A stretch of DNA of 64,000 bases from Daphnia carinata (taxonomy: Eukaryota > Arthropoda > Branchiopoda > Diplostraca > Daphniidae), in assembly GCF_022539665.2 (NCBI RefSeq), contig NC_081331.1, forward strand, positions 620,001-684,000, given 5' to 3'. The notes beneath the pieces were generated by a model. The model was not told the origin of the DNA, searched no databases, and saw nothing but the letters and a program-made list of their open reading frames with translations. Both the position numbers and the translations under genes were made by a program. Positions 1 through 13,417 of the stretch are shown in pieces (position 1 is the stretch's first letter; each line of letters begins with the position of its first letter).

Positions 1-3000
1 CACCAGTACTTCCCCCCTCCGTTGTCAATACAATCTGATAGGGTGGAAAACAAAATTGACACTCTACAATATTGAGAAAATAATAATAAGCTGTTTGGCG
101 TATTTAGATCTAAAAATAGACGAAACGGCAGGTGCTGTTGCTTCCATTCGAAATGAAATAGCACGTTCAAAAACAAATTTCACGCTGCTCTATACCGCTT
201 TGTTGTCGTATCGCCGTGTTTGATTGTCATTGTATCATATTATTATTCCCTCCCAATCGTCGTATCTGTGCGATGCGTGAGTGAGCGATTTATGTAAATG
301 TGTTGCGTTATTACTTACGACGTTTGGATTCGAGAAACGCCCGACTGATGAGATTGTTATCATCGTTCCACTAAACGTTGCCTCGCCTTGTTTCGTGTCC
401 TGACTCTGTTTCCATTAAACGATTTCTTTTGTACAACTGACTCTCTTGTTGTTATTACGTGTTTCTCTTCTAAACGGATGAATCTCTTTTGGGGCTGATC
501 TTATCCATCCTGGGAACTGCTACCGAGACCTGTAAAACAGCCGGATGTGAGCAGTTTGTCAACACATCTGGAACACACAAAGCCAACGAAACTATCAAAC
601 GAAAGAGAACTCTGAATTCAGGAGAACAATCGCACACCATCTTGTTGTCTATACGCTTCGAAAATAGGCGGCCAAAACAATAGGGCGGGATGGCATATAG
701 ATAACGACAAAGAGTCTCATTGATGCGGAAGCCTATTGTTGTTGTGTCTTCGACGTTTGCACACAATTGTATACAGTTTGCTGTGTACCTCTCTATCAAA
801 AGGTGGCACGCTACCGACTTGTTTCGAACTGGGGATTCTTCTCGGAATTGGCATCATCAGACAACAACACGCACCCGACACGCTTTCTCTGTCTTTATCT
901 TCTTCTTTAATAGTCCCAGTTTCTCCCGTTTATTTGAATGCCGACTGGGTGTCCTGGTTTGTCCGCGCGTCTGTTGCGCCTGAAAAACAGAGGCAGTCCC
1001 TTGACCGGCTGATGTTTGCGCACGCAAACGAAAAAATAAATACACATTCCTGCATAGTTATGTAGTGCAGGACAACAAATAAAATCGCGGCGAATGCTTG
1101 AAAAAAGAAAAGGGAAATGAAAAAGGGCTTTTGTCTCTTGCCGTCAGTCGATTCGTATGGCCGTTCGCGGGTCCTCGATCTCATCTGGTTTTTTTAAAGG
1201 GTATGGTGCCGCGGACCAATATTTATACACGCGGTTGCTGCTTTGTAAAGAGAAATTGAAAAAAAAAAAAAAAATGCGGCATACAAATACAACAAGTTCA
1301 ATCCCCCCCCCCAAAAAAAAAAAGAATAAGAATGGCTCTATTGTGTGTTGGTCCTCGCGCTATTCTTTGACGGCTACTTCCCTGATTTCTAAAATAAAAA
1401 AAAAAGGAAGACAAGAATAAAAGAGCGGTATGGTTCCGGTGATCGATTGAAAGTTTTTTGAGTCGGTATTTAAAGCACAAAAGGCCTTTCTTTCCATCGA
1501 TGTATATAGACATGGTTGGCTGTGTAAGGCACACGCCGACATCTCGACCCTTCCATTCGTGGAATAAAACGTTCGTTTACGGGGGTTAATTGAACTTTAA
1601 AACATGGCATTCACCGTCATTTAGGAATGGAAGAAATACAAGTCAATGATCTATCATTCTTCATCTATAATTTCATTGAAACTATAATTCAATGTTAAAT
1701 GCCTTTCTCAGTTGCCATCACGTGTGAGGGCAACTTAAGCAATAGTTAATACACCCTCCCGTTATTTCGTTCCCACACGCAATCTCTATTTACTAAACAC
1801 AGCCAGAGTAACATTAACAGCTTGTTTTCCAGCGTTTAGCTACTGCCCTCTAATCTCTCCGAGCATCCGTGTGCAGGGCCGTTTCAAATGATGTTGGACA
1901 TCTTTCCACTACGTGCTGTACAAAAAAAGGACTAATACAATTTTCTTTTTTTTCTTTTTTTTGTAACAAACTTCCGATTCTCCCGCTGATTTTGTTTCCC
2001 GTTTTTGCTTCTGGTGTGGCTGCTTCACACTTTCTTGAAAAAGACTTGCATCACGGTGGTCTTGCTCCCTTTCTCGGCGTGTGTCCGTCTCTGTGTTATT
2101 CTTGCTGTTGTCGAACGATCTCTGGGAAAAAAAAACCTCAACCGTATAGTGTTGTAACGTTGTATAACTGTGCAACTACATATACAGTTTCCTTTCTCTT
2201 TTTTCCGTAGTCGATATATCGTCGACAACCGGCCCCACCGATGATTGTGTAAATATTTTCACAGACTGTTTGGTTTTATTATTTTTTTTTTTATTTTTTT
2301 ACTTGCCGCGTGTTCCCTTAAAAACAGGCCGTTCTTAGAAATCTTCTTTTTTCAATGTTTGTATATGTACATCATACACGTATGGCCTTTTTGACCACTG
2401 CTAAGTATACACACATACACGTGTGTGGCTTCAGGTCTGTCCATAAAATTATACGATTTCAAAGAATTATACTTTAGGCAGTTGGGTCCCACTAGACATC
2501 ACAAAATTCGACGATGAATTGTAAGTTAAAAATCAAACATTGACCACTACGTATGTTACGCAATACCTATTATCTCTACCCCCCTTACACCTAAAACGAT
2601 CATTGACTTACGGTTGACCTACGTGTATACATACAATTGACATCACCACCTCCCGGTTGGATTCACACGATGTTTGATCAGGGCAACGGCCCATTGTTCA
2701 CGATGAAATCGACGGTAACACACGCTGCGCTTTGTGTTTTGTCAGACACACATATGAAACAACATTCCAGGCAGGGCAAATAAAAAGAGATACATCCCAG
2801 CAAAAGTTGGGACTTGTACTCATTTTTTTTTTTTTAGGCGCACGTGATACGTGCGCTTCGTGCCTATCTTGCTGGGTGCAATAATGAAAGACAATATTGT
2901 CGGCCGCCATCATCACGCGTGCCCGTTATAATATTGACGTATAATAATGCCCTTTGGCTTGTCATCCAAAACCCCAAAAGAACTTTGCGGCTGTGCCATC

Positions 3001-3833
3001 ACATCCTTTTTCGGGCACTTGATTGTTTTTGTTCCCCTTTTTTTTTGCTCCATGCGATTGTTTTCTTCTAAAATGCCCGTGTTCTGTTAACCTATTTGCA
3101 AAATGCGATATGAAGCGTAGATCAATTGCAGACGCACACACACACTGAATAGGCTCGCGTTTTTTGAATACATCAGCGAAATACAAGAACCCACGATCTC
3201 TGTTCGTTGTGATTTAACACATAATACCTCGGATCGTATTTTCAACTGGCCGTGCGCGCGGAATTCGATGAAAAATCGTTTTGGCAATGTGGGACAAATC
3301 ATTTTTATCCAGCGGTCAGTTTCTCATCATAAATAATCAATTGAATGGACCAGCAAAGGCTTTGACCCTACCACACATGTGGATATGTATACACATCATT
3401 TATAAATAACTGTTCACGTTGCTAGATGTGCGTGTGTGCGGAGGGTAGGCCTGTTGTATTGTGCGTGTGTGTATACACATATCTTTGACGACATAAGTAT
3501 TGACTGATGAATGTGCGTGGGTGGGCGTAAAGCCCCCGAAAGCTAAAGGTTTTTGTATTTTCGAAACGTTTTGAAGACTGTTGGCTGCTGTTCCATGTTG
3601 TATACACGGGGGGTTGTATAGTACAAGAGCTTATTCAATATATGAGCAACGGTGCGTGCTTATATCATCAGTGTTTTGGTGCCCTTCAAAGGAGAGAGGG
3701 AGAAAAAAAAAAGGAGGACGGCGTTTGGATGTCGACCAAGTGGCGAATGTCGAACGCCGGGTGTCGGTCTGGAATGCACAGCAATTATGAATACCGCTCG
3801 CTCGCTGACGTTCCTCAAAGGAGACAGAGGCAC

Positions 3834-3856
3834 GTGTGTGTGTGTGTGTGTGTGTG
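3834..3856. repeat. (GT)n microsatellite
   Basis: An uninterrupted GT dinucleotide run of 23 bases is visible directly in the sequence. It lies in non-coding DNA and no function is indicated. Confidence 0.95.
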
Positions 3857-6800
3857 ACGGACTATAGTAAAAAAGAAGGGGTTGGTATCTATGTGTGTTC
3901 TCCTAAAAAACTTTGTCGTCTCTTTGCTCAACAAAATAAATAATCTTTTCACTCTCGCATCCATTCTCGCCCTTTTTTTTATCTATGGCTGTTGATTGAA
4001 AAAAATTCCCTACTACAACAGGGATCATATCGATTCAGAAAAAAATATTTTCATCACAAATCGTTGGTACCATGCTCCAAGTGGTCGTCACACACAAGAA
4101 AATAATAATTTGTTTTTCCCTTCTTTTTTTTTTTCTGCATTCTCCGCATTATTTATTATTGCTGGCTGTTCTTTCTTCCGGAGCTGCGTGTTTGGTGCAA
4201 TATATAAAAATCGTACAAAAGAAGACGACGAAGAATAAACTTTGATCGAAGAATGTCTTTTGTTCTGTCTATTTCCTATCGAATTTTTTTTTTTTTCTTT
4301 TTCCCGAGTCTCTTTTACTACATGTGTATCGCCTGCAGACATTTTTTTTTTTTTTTTGCTTTAAGTATTGCGTCATAGTCTTGTTTTTTCGATAGAGATC
4401 GGATATCGTTTCATTAATCGGCGAACTGCAATGTTGGCTGATTGCCATGTTCTCTTATTTATTTTCTGGTGCATAACATATTGCGTTTCCGTTATTCGTC
4501 TCAACTTTCCCTGTTTCGATTCTTTTATTTTCTCAAATTGTTCCCTCCCCATCATCCGTGATCGTGTGCCAAATGTGCCAACGTGAGCCAATAGTTTAAC
4601 TGGGTATGTAGGTCGACGTCTACATTCCTTCTTTTATTCTCATCATTTGCTTTGATGGTGACGTATCGATTTTGTTCAAAAGTAAAAAGACAAATGATTC
4701 TTTTTTTTTTTTTTCATTTCTCTTACCGTTTGTTGTGTCGAACATGTTTAACAAGCGACACTACAAAGAGGACGTGAACACGCACTGATTTGCGGGTGGA
4801 CCAATCGCTTTTGACACACCCACCATTTTTTTTTTATTATCCCGCTGACTCGACGGTTTTGCGCGCACATCGCCAGTTATTAGAGTCTGATGTGAAGAAC
4901 AATGTGATATTGAGCTGTATGCAAATTGCTGTGCGTACGTGATCCATTTACGACGGAGAACACGCGAAAAAAAAAAATTGTGAATCATTATTCGCGTGTG
5001 TGTACGCAGAGCGAGGATTTGAAAAGGATCAGGGACATTTGTGTGCTATAGTCATTATGTGTCATATAATTTCCCTATATGCAAATATAGATAGTGTTCG
5101 ATCACATGTTTGCCCAGTGTGGGCCGTTTTTTTTTTTTTTTTTTCAAGTGGGTATTTAGCCAACTGGCTGCGCAGTTTTTGGCTCGTGCATTATGAATTC
5201 TTAGCCTTTATAATGTCCGCTGGAGGGTCATATATACAGCAAGCGGAGTGAACTTATTTGTATTGTCTCCACATAGATATACACGCACATATTTGTCTGG
5301 ACTATTTATAGATTTTTTTTTTCTTCTATAGAAAAAAAAAAAAAAAAAGAGGGAGGACTGCCATTTTCTTTTGTTGATATATACTGCAGGCCACTATATA
5401 GTGTTGACCGAAAAGCCCCACCCCTATCCAATACTTGCTTTTATTATCAGCCTTTTTTTTTTTTTTTTTTTTTCTTTTCCATATCCACGCCCATTGTTGT
5501 GCATTCTACTTAGGGAGTTCTTGTGCCCTCTCTAAACAGCGAAAATTTGTGCGGTGAATATAACAGTAGCAGGCCGTGAATCTTCACCAATAACTCCGTC
5601 TGTTATCAGCTTTATATGAAAATGCCACATTTTCTCTATGGAACACACACGCACGTATACACACTCTGTATATGTATTGACGCATCTTCCCCTCCGTTTT
5701 CTCTGTTTGCACTAGCCCCTTTTCCTGTCTCTTGGCTGCCTCTCTTTTATTATGATGCTCTATTCAGTTTCTTCCTATTGTTGTGTACGCCCGCATGGAC
5801 GCTTGTTTGCTCACATCTCGTCCGCCCTCGTTCACGATGTTTCTTATATATCGACGGAATGAAAGAGTATTGTTGCCCCCCCCCCCCTTCTCGCAAGCTT
5901 AATCGCCTTCATAAGCCAATCGAAGATAGGTCCTCCTGTGCCCGCTATATGAGCCTGCGCTCGCATCAGCAGGTTCCCTTTTTTTTATTATTATTATTTC
6001 TCCTGTTGTGCACAGAAAAGTCAATATGTAATAAACATCGTGTGTTAGGAAATCAAAATTCAAATGTTTGAAATATAACATATGGCAAGAGGACCATCTG
6101 AGCTTTAGCGGAGTTAACATTTGTTGGTGTTCATTCAGTCAACGGAAAATTAGAACTGGTGACTGGAAATTGTTTTGGGAAAGAGTTACGATTAGCTTTT
6201 TTTTTTGTTTTTGTTTGCGTGCACATTGTCGCACAAACTCGCCTCTACGTTTTTCACGCTGAGAAAACACATCCAACACCTTCACGCTCGTTCATTCATT
6301 TTCAAACATCCGTTTTCCCATTGCCTTTTTTTATCAAAACATCATTAAGTCCGCCAACTGAGCCATTTTGTGTGTATAACCGTGTTTGGGTCAATAAGCA
6401 AACCCCCCTCAAAAAAAAAAAAAAAAAAAAAGAGATGGAACTGCATCAACAGTCATCCCCTCTCCTCATCGTTGATGACCGTTTGCTGTTGATGTTTTTC
6501 AAGCTTCCGCACCCATAAGTAACAACCCCCATTTACGAATACAGTTTTTATTCCGATATCCATTTTGATTGTAAATAATTCATCGGGGGGATGATAACGG
6601 AAAAACACGATGTTGATTCACCTGGTCCATTTCTCATCGTTTGCAGCACATGTCTATATTTATAGCGTCCAGCGTAAGTACTTTCCCCTTTAAAAAACAG
6701 ATTGTTTTTTTTTTTCAAAATGGCTTCAGGGCTATATGATTCTGCTTTGCATGCCATTTGAAATGTTGGTGTGCGTCGGCGGCGACAAGCAGTCTACTGA

Positions 6801-9800
6801 GAAAGCGGAGGATGTTTCTTTTGCTTGTTTTTTCGTTCCCCTCCATCCGGATAGAGATGACCAGCTCCGCCTTCTTTAGAAAAAAAAAAAGAAAGAAAAA
6901 GAAAGAGGACTCTTGTTATGCATAATAAGAGCCTCCCATCTTTTCTTTTGAATGTTTCAAGGGGGCAGGCGGGTTTGTGTTGGATCCAAAGCGAGAAGCC
7001 ACTTTTGCCCGGGGTTCGAGGTCACGTTTTTTATGGAAGACAAACCCAGCATTCACCTATATAGCACTGGGCCCTCTACACATCAATATAGATGACTTCC
7101 ATATGGTCTTGGTGGCTAATTAGGTTTCCGGTGCTCGCCTTCTTTTGAGATGTGGTGAGCCAGCAGGGCTTTCTTCATTTGAGCCGTTTCAAGAGCTCGG
7201 TTCCGCTCGAGCTGGATTCGGTTTTTCTGACTGTGGGATGTTCCAAAGCCGACATTTCAATTAACGTTGTACACCCACTGAAAAAAAAAAAAATCTGTCG
7301 ATTTCAATGTTTTAACTCTTTCTTTTTTTTTTTTTTTTTTGGAAACGTTAAGGAGGAAAATTTCAATAACTCGCGCGCATCACCAAAGAGGTTTTTGATT
7401 TGTTTTGGATTGTTCCCGAAATGTATAATACAGACACAAATCGACACTTCAATTTTCTCCTTCTTAGTGCTGATATATTATTTTCTCGTGGAGAGAAACT
7501 CACTCACCCCCTTCTTACGTAAAGCCCCCCCCCCCCGGATCGTTTGACATGTTCAATTGTTCTCTCACAGTTATTGGAGTTTTTCGCCCAAGCTTTCCAA
7601 CTGCTTTATTATAAATACCCCCTTGTCGATATTTATGAATTCAAATTCTATCCCTCCCTTCACTTCTGCTCATAGAAAAAAAAAAAAAACTAAATATAAA
7701 AAATGAGTTCCAATGTTTGAATGCTGGTGTGTGAGTAGGACAACGTCATCAAACTCTGAATCATCAATTCTTTTGATTGTTCGAGAAACGCAGATGATAA
7801 ATAACAAGAAGGGGATCGTTTGTCATAAAAACGAAAATCACATTTTCAGCAAAAAAATTTGTTTTTCTTTTCTTCTTGTTCAAATAGAAAATAAATACAA
7901 TTTTTTCGCCGTCGAGAAAAATATCGTTGACGCTCGCACATGTGGATGGCCAGCAGCTCTTTTCCCAAAATGCTATAACAGAAGAGTATCAAATGATGGC
8001 AGACCAAGAAGGAAACTCTTTGGGCTATTTAAATGAGTATACATATACACACACACTGTTTGTAAGCTCCGAAGAGTATCTTCTCATGTTCTCTCTTTTT
8101 TTTTTTTTGTGAGAAATGATGAAAAAAAAAAAAAAAAACTTGAGGCGGAGAGTTTTGAGTTTCCCTCCTTTTTTTTTTTCTTGTTTTTTTGATGAACCAC
8201 TAACTTTAAATATGGCCAGCAAACCTTCCCCCCTAAAGGTCCGTGGAAATCCCCATATAGAGAAAGAATGTCTATAAAGATCTTGTTCGTACGATATGCA
8301 CAGAGGGAAGCTGGGCCTTATGTCTACATGGGGTTCGTCTTTCCACCCCAGACTTTGGTAGACAGCCTGTCGCCAGTGAAAACGTAGCCGATGGCCTGTT
8401 ATCCTCTGCACACCAAATGGACATCCTCTTAAAAGCGAAAACTCGTTTTTCTTTCGGTACAATTCCCACCCATGGTCGACTTAACTGTCATTTTCTTTTA
8501 AGTACATCAGTTTGCTTTAGTTGGATTTGATCTACGTCTCCAATTGAAATAAGAAGATTGTTGTTTTTTCCTTTAAAGAATGCATGTGTTGCAATTCTTT
8601 TACCGATACAAATTTATGGAATAATGAAATACTTCATCACGTCTGATCGACTCAAATTGCCATGATCTCAATCAATTCAAGCCAATCTGTGATGCTATGC
8701 CAATAGTTCGCTTCGCTGGAACGACGTATAAAATTAGACCCAATAAAATGGAGCGGGACATTTGACATGTTGGCGAGAATGAGACCAAAGCGGTTTTTGT
8801 TTTTCTCTTTTGTCGTCAATTTTCACGATTCAATTGTATTTTATAGTTCTCCTTTAGCCGATCGAATGTTCGTTACTGTTGTATAGGTTTTTCAGGTTGA
8901 CAGGCGATCCAGCTACTTTTCCTTGTTTTTTTGCTTAGCCGCTTATTATGTCATCCATCCTGTTTTGCTGGCCATCGGATTCCATCAAATTACATTAGAG
9001 TCTCAGCTGCCTGGCTCGTTTCGCCTTTTGCTGCAGAGATAAGCGGAACGTGTGCCCGCCGACTCGGGTGTCCTCGTCCCCAAGTTTTTTAGACGTTGCA
9101 AGCTACGAAATTCCGCCGTTTCTATTAGGTATATATCTATGACCGGGGGCTGCCATCATCGTTCATCGTCTAGATCAAAAGGGAGGACGGATAGGAAAAA
9201 AAAAAAAAAAAAAAAGTGTGCCATCAAGGTACGGTTTATTTATAGACTAGAAAAGAGAGGGAGAGAGGCTATAAGACACGCTCGACTGAGCCAAAACGAC
9301 CTATTAGATTATGTGCGAATCGGGGCGGCCCAACATTTTTCCGCACCAGATGACGACTTGAGCCTTATAACATCATCAGCACATCGGGCCAGAGCAACAT
9401 CATCAAATTTGTATTTGCTGCATATAACAGATGATTGTTGTGTGCGATCGTATAGAACGTAATCCCCTCTTCAAGTTCGATCCTCGAATACATACCACAC
9501 AGAGCTTTTTGCCTAGGCACACATAAAAAGCATCAGTTTATCGATGGCTTCCCTCCATGCTGACGAGGCCCGCTGGTTTTTCAAGAGCCTTTTTTTTTTT
9601 GGGTTTGGATCGCAACCAAACGTCATCTGTCTTTTGTTCTTGATTTTTTTTGTATTTCTCTTTTGCGGTCTGTTATATTTATAGATGAAAAGCCTCTTTT
9701 GCAAAATGCTATCGTGTTTTTCTTTTAATACATCCAGTGCACCGTAATATGCGACGAAATGGTATGCGTGTGTAGATGGCCAAGGGTTTTGTGTGACTAT

Positions 9801-10554
9801 AATAAACGGCCCATTCTTCGGGCCGGTATTGCGTCATTCATAAACTATACGTAAGCGCACGTCTGTTATCTTAGGCCACAGAGAAAAAGCTCGTACGGGG
9901 AGGTATAATACAATTTTTTGTTTTATCTTTTCATCTTTACCTTTGTGTAAATTCTTCTCGGTTTATAGCTCATACTTTTGTTTATCTTCTTTTGTGTGAA
10001 AACTAACACGTCTCGAGGAAAATACGTGACGTTTGCGATTGACCAACAGTTGAACTCACATCGTCAGAAATATCAGGACGCAATTCTCGTTGCGCATCGT
10101 TTATTTTTGGGTTAATGTTTCTGCTAACCACCGACTGTTTGTGGTTTAACAGTGAAACATTTTATTGTGTTTTATTATATTATTTGACGATGATTAACTA
10201 TGGGATATAGAGAATGTTGAAATAGCGATAACCTTGTCCTTCAACATATTTGAACTTGCATATCGAGCAATGCAAAATCATCGTTTTTGCAACTGTACAT
10301 GTAAAATTGGGATCCCGGCAGTTCTGCACGGTGCGCCTCTGCCGGAAGCTTCCTCTTTTTTTTTCCCCTCTTGCTCCTTTATTGACGAGGCTACGCCCCT
10401 CTCCCACCTTACGACAACCAATGGCCGTTTGATTTGCAGCGGCGCTGCCTTTTACCATTGGATCGACAAACCGCTCCTCCCAGCAGCCCACCCCATGGAG
10501 GGACAGCCGAGAGCTGTAAACCACGTATACACACAAATATATGTACAGTTAGTA

Positions 10555-10573
10555 TACACACACACACACACAC
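10555..10573. repeat. (AC)n microsatellite
   Basis: An AC dinucleotide run of about 19 bases followed by a short poly-A tract, about 400 bases upstream of the FoxD start codon. Confidence 0.9.
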
Positions 10574-10727
10574 AAAAAAAAACCAGTGGGGTGGGGTGGG
10601 TGTGTATGCTTTTTTGGCAGGAAGCGTAGCAGCAAACTCTACTAACAAACCGAGCAATCAAAAACGCTCTGCGCTCGTTAATAGGCAGGCATTATCCGGC
10701 TGGGCTCTCCACGCAGCTGAAGAGCTC

Positions 10728-10747
10728 CTCTCTCTCTCTCTCTCTCT
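10728..10747. repeat. (CT)n tract upstream of FoxD
   Basis: A CT dinucleotide run just upstream of a TATA-like sequence and about 230 bases before the FoxD start codon. On the other strand it reads (GA)n. In arthropods, GA tracts near promoters can be bound by GAGA-factor-type proteins. That role here is inferred from position only. Confidence 0.8.
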
Positions 10748-10764
10748 TTCTTTTTCTTAAAAAA

Positions 10765-10770
10765 TATAAA
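10765..10770 (+). promoter_or_regulatory. Possible TATA box of FoxD
   Basis: TATAAA stands about 210 bases before the likely FoxD start codon and directly after a CT-rich tract. A TCAGTT initiator-like sequence occurs at 10803-10808, slightly farther from the TATA (about 39 bases) than the usual 30. The assignment depends on the transcript starting here, which the sequence alone cannot show. Confidence 0.35.
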
Positions 10771-10976
10771 ATACCCAACGGCTGTATCGTGTACAAGACC
10801 TGTCAGTTTTATTTTGTGCGTGTGTTTCTCAGTGTCCCCCGCGAGTTTTCGCTGCGTGTTCAATCAACAATTCGACATTATCTCTCTGGTCGTGTTTACA
10901 GTGTCACCTCAGAAACCAAAAAATATTTTGATTGTTTAGACAACGAACAAGAAAAAGGGCGTTTGGTGTGCGATCA

Positions 10977-12944
10977 ATGTGCCAAGTGATGAACGATGAT
11001 CTTGGGCCCCATCGTACGGGCAATTCACTCGCTTCTCATCAACAGCAGATCAACGACGTTTCGCTATCTGTCGCTATGAACGGACACGTCAATTCGACCA
11101 TGTCTGCCACTCGGCCATCATCGCTTGCCACTCCGACTGTGCATCACGGTTCGTTTGCGGCCGGTCATTCATCGACGATCCCGCTCGATCTTCGAGGAGC
11201 GGCCATTCATCCGTCAGCTTCGTATCCGGCCAGCGATGAAGGGGACAGCGGGACAGAAGAAAACAATCAAGACGTGTGCGAAATCAACGTCGACTCGGAC
11301 GACTCGGACGATGGTGGCGAAGAGATGGACGACGCACCTCTCAACGGCCATCATCATTTCCCTTTCGCCTTCGATCCGCACAGTCCGTTCCTAGGCCAGG
11401 CGGCGGCCTTTTTCGGGGCCGGCGGAAGCGTCGCCGGTGGCTTGATGAATCCGGCCATGACGGCCGCAGCGGCGGCCCAGGCCGAATGGTTCATGCAAGC
11501 CGCCATGGCCAACGCGGCCACGATGAACCAACAGCAACAAATGTCGGCCTCTCATCCGCACGCTGCCGCATCGTCAGACACGATGGCCGGTCACGGCGGC
11601 AAAGCGTCGCACAGCAAATCGTCCAGTCGTCATCATCACGACAGGTCCGGCAAAGACCACAAGGACGGAAAGAGTCACAGCAAAAGCCACAACCGGAGTT
11701 CGGGTTCGAGCGACGGTGAGGCCGGTGGACCCGCCGTCAGTGGCGGCGGTAAGTCGAAGAAGAGCGGCCTAGTCAAGCCGCCTTATTCGTACATCGCCCT
11801 AATTACCATGGCCATCTTGTCGTCTCCGCACAAGAAATTGACACTCAGCGGCATTTGCGAATTCATCATGAATCGATTCCCTTATTACCGCGATCGATTC
11901 CCCGCATGGCAGAACTCGATCCGTCACAATCTCAGCCTCAACGATTGCTTCGTCAAGATTCCCCGGGAGCCGGGCAATCCGGGAAAAGGCAACTACTGGA
12001 CGCTGGACCCGATGGCCGAAGACATGTTCGACAACGGCTCTTTCCTGCGTAGGCGCAAGCGCTACAAGAGGCAACAGTCGGATTTCTTCCGCGATCCCGC
12101 AGCTGCTACGGCCGCTTTCCTTCATCATATGGCCGTCACTGATCCTTACACTCATCAGGCTCTGCTGGCCGGTCATCATCATCCGCATCACGCGGCAATG
12201 GCGGCCGCTGCGGCTGCTTTCCCGCCGACACCTTTAGCAACCCCGCAAGATCGGATGCCGTCAGCCCAGTCAACGTCATCAAACGGACAAGGTAGCGGGC
12301 CGGGCAGTTTCTTACCTCCGTTCAATCTGAGCGGAATGACCAGTTTGGGTGTTCCAGCGAACTTCTCGCTGCCTCCGCAACAACACCATCCGCACAATAT
12401 GAGTGGCTTCCATCCCAATTCTTCCAGCGGATCAGAGATGCAAATGGGCAATCCATTCCAGTCGGCTAATAACATCGTCAAGCCGATCGCTGTTCCAGCT
12501 GGTAGTAGCAGCAACACATCAACCGGAATTCAACGATCGCCTTCCGTCAATCGGTGCAGTAAAGGTCCAATTGTTCCACAATTTTCTCCCGAATCATCCG
12601 GAATTCCATGCAGTCCAACTACACCCACTTCACCTGGTTGTTCATCAATCCCAACCGGCCGTAAAGGTAGCGCTAACAAGACCACCTTCAGCATCGACAG
12701 CATCATCGGAAGCAATAAGAACGAAGCGGTCGATGTCCTCGTCGACGGTGAGCTTAAAACAACATCGCCAACGGGCGGATCGGCAAATGCAGGAGGCCTA
12801 CCGTCCATCGTTGAAACTGAATTCAACTTATCGAACCTATCGAGTGGTGACCTGGACAAATTGCGACGCTTGGCCATGGTGACGGGCGTTCAGGGCCTCT
12901 CACGGTTCGCTAATAGTTTAGCGCCCGTTACCTGGGCCAGGTGA
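10977..12944 (+). CDS. foxD: Forkhead box transcription factor, FoxD class
   Basis: Sequence-specific nuclear DNA-binding protein of the FoxD class (Drosophila fd59A). One uninterrupted frame of 655 codons from ATG 10977. ATG 10989 (protein starting MNDDLG) is an equally good start, and I would not choose between them. An acidic Asp/Glu stretch lies at about residues 85-125 and a His/Ser/Lys-rich linker at about 205-262. The forkhead domain starts at KPPYSYIAL (residue 267) and runs to about 366. It contains the recognition-helix core [15 protein letters not shown] and the wing [15 protein letters not shown], which is FoxD-type; FoxC has a different wing. After the domain come His and Ala repeats. 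FSIDSIIG at residues 571-578 matches the Eh1-like Groucho-binding motif of FoxD proteins and suggests repression. No intron is visible in the coding region. Neighbouring DNA on both sides is gene-poor, as is common for developmental regulators. Confidence 0.93.
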   Translation: MCQVMNDDLGPHRTGNSLASHQQQINDVSLSVAMNGHVNSTMSATRPSSLATPTVHHGSFAAGHSSTIPLDLRGAAIHPSASYPASDEGDSGTEENNQDVCEINVDSDDSDDGGEEMDDAPLNGHHHFPFAFDPHSPFLGQAAAFFGAGGSVAGGLMNPAMTAAAAAQAEWFMQAAMANAATMNQQQQMSASHPHAAASSDTMAGHGGKASHSKSSSRHHHDRSGKDHKDGKSHSKSHNRSSGSSDGEAGGPAVSGGGKSKKSGLVKPPYSYIALITMAILSSPHKKLTLSGICEFIMNRFPYYRDRFPAWQNSIRHNLSLNDCFVKIPREPGNPGKGNYWTLDPMAEDMFDNGSFLRRRKRYKRQQSDFFRDPAAATAAFLHHMAVTDPYTHQALLAGHHHPHHAAMAAAAAAFPPTPLATPQDRMPSAQSTSSNGQGSGPGSFLPPFNLSGMTSLGVPANFSLPPQQHHPHNMSGFHPNSSSGSEMQMGNPFQSANNIVKPIAVPAGSSSNTSTGIQRSPSVNRCSKGPIVPQFSPESSGIPCSPTTPTSPGCSSIPTGRKGSANKTTFSIDSIIGSNKNEAVDVLVDGELKTTSPTGGSANAGGLPSIVETEFNLSNLSSGDLDKLRRLAMVTGVQGLSRFANSLAPVTWAR

Positions 12945-13300
12945 ACGAAATGAAAACGCGTTTGTTATGTGCTCATTTGCTACGTTTTATGTTTGGTTCC
13001 CCTTTGTGCACGAACGTTTTGTTGTACACGTCGTTCAATTTTAGGTGGGGTTTCTTTCGCTGTTTAGTCTTTGCTCTCTACATAACCTGCACTAACAATT
13101 AGTGTGAACTTCATTTTACTTTTCCAATCAAGAATAAGAGAAATATGTAAATAGTGTACATATGTTTACAGTACGTACAAAATTGTTAGATGAAACGACG
13201 AACCAGTTTAGTTCAGGAAGGATAGCTATTTGAAAAGGAAAAAAAAAAAATTATATGTTTGATCTCAAAATTCAAGAACATGTTTTCTAGAAACCTAAGA

Positions 13301-13306
13301 AATAAA
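13301..13306 (+). terminator. FoxD polyadenylation signal (proximal)
   Basis: AATAAA 357 bases after the FoxD stop codon in AT-rich 3' sequence. It is a plausible 3' end signal for that transcript. A second AATAAA follows about 110 bases later. Confidence 0.5.
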
Positions 13307-13411
13307 GTAACAGTTTTAAATATTTGCTTTAGAGAGAGAGAGAACAAATATCGTGTGTCTAGGCCGTATAACTGAAATGCCAATGTTTTCAATTTATTCC
13401 CGTGTATAAAT

Positions 13412-13417
13412 AATAAA
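13412..13417 (+). terminator. FoxD polyadenylation signal (distal)
   Basis: Second AATAAA in the presumed FoxD 3' UTR. Which of the two is used cannot be decided from sequence. Confidence 0.4.

Larger units (their letters stand above)
1..10750. other. Non-coding DNA upstream of FoxD
   Basis: I find no convincing gene here. Open frames are short (at most about 150 codons), rich in Phe/Lys from poly-T/poly-A runs, lack recognisable domains, and occur on both strands at the same places. The stretch is packed with A/T homopolymers of 9-20 bases (for example near 1260, 5335, 5450, 6410, 7320 and 9197) and two C runs of 12 (5876-5887, 7525-7536). Islands without such runs lie at about 1600-1925, 2350-2820 and 8465-9195. 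Given its position beside a developmental transcription factor it may hold enhancers, but that is inference only. Confidence 0.6.

Noticed and set aside
3834-3856. CRISPR-like or other array structures
   Set aside because: Only simple dinucleotide runs are present; there are no spaced repeats, and the DNA is eukaryotic.
10932-10976. Upstream in-frame extension of the FoxD frame
   Set aside because: The frame stays open but contains no ATG before 10977; a non-ATG start is not needed.
11775-12070. FoxC/crocodile as the forkhead class
   Set aside because: The wing sequence [15 protein letters not shown] and [14 protein letters not shown] follow FoxD rather than the FoxC pattern.
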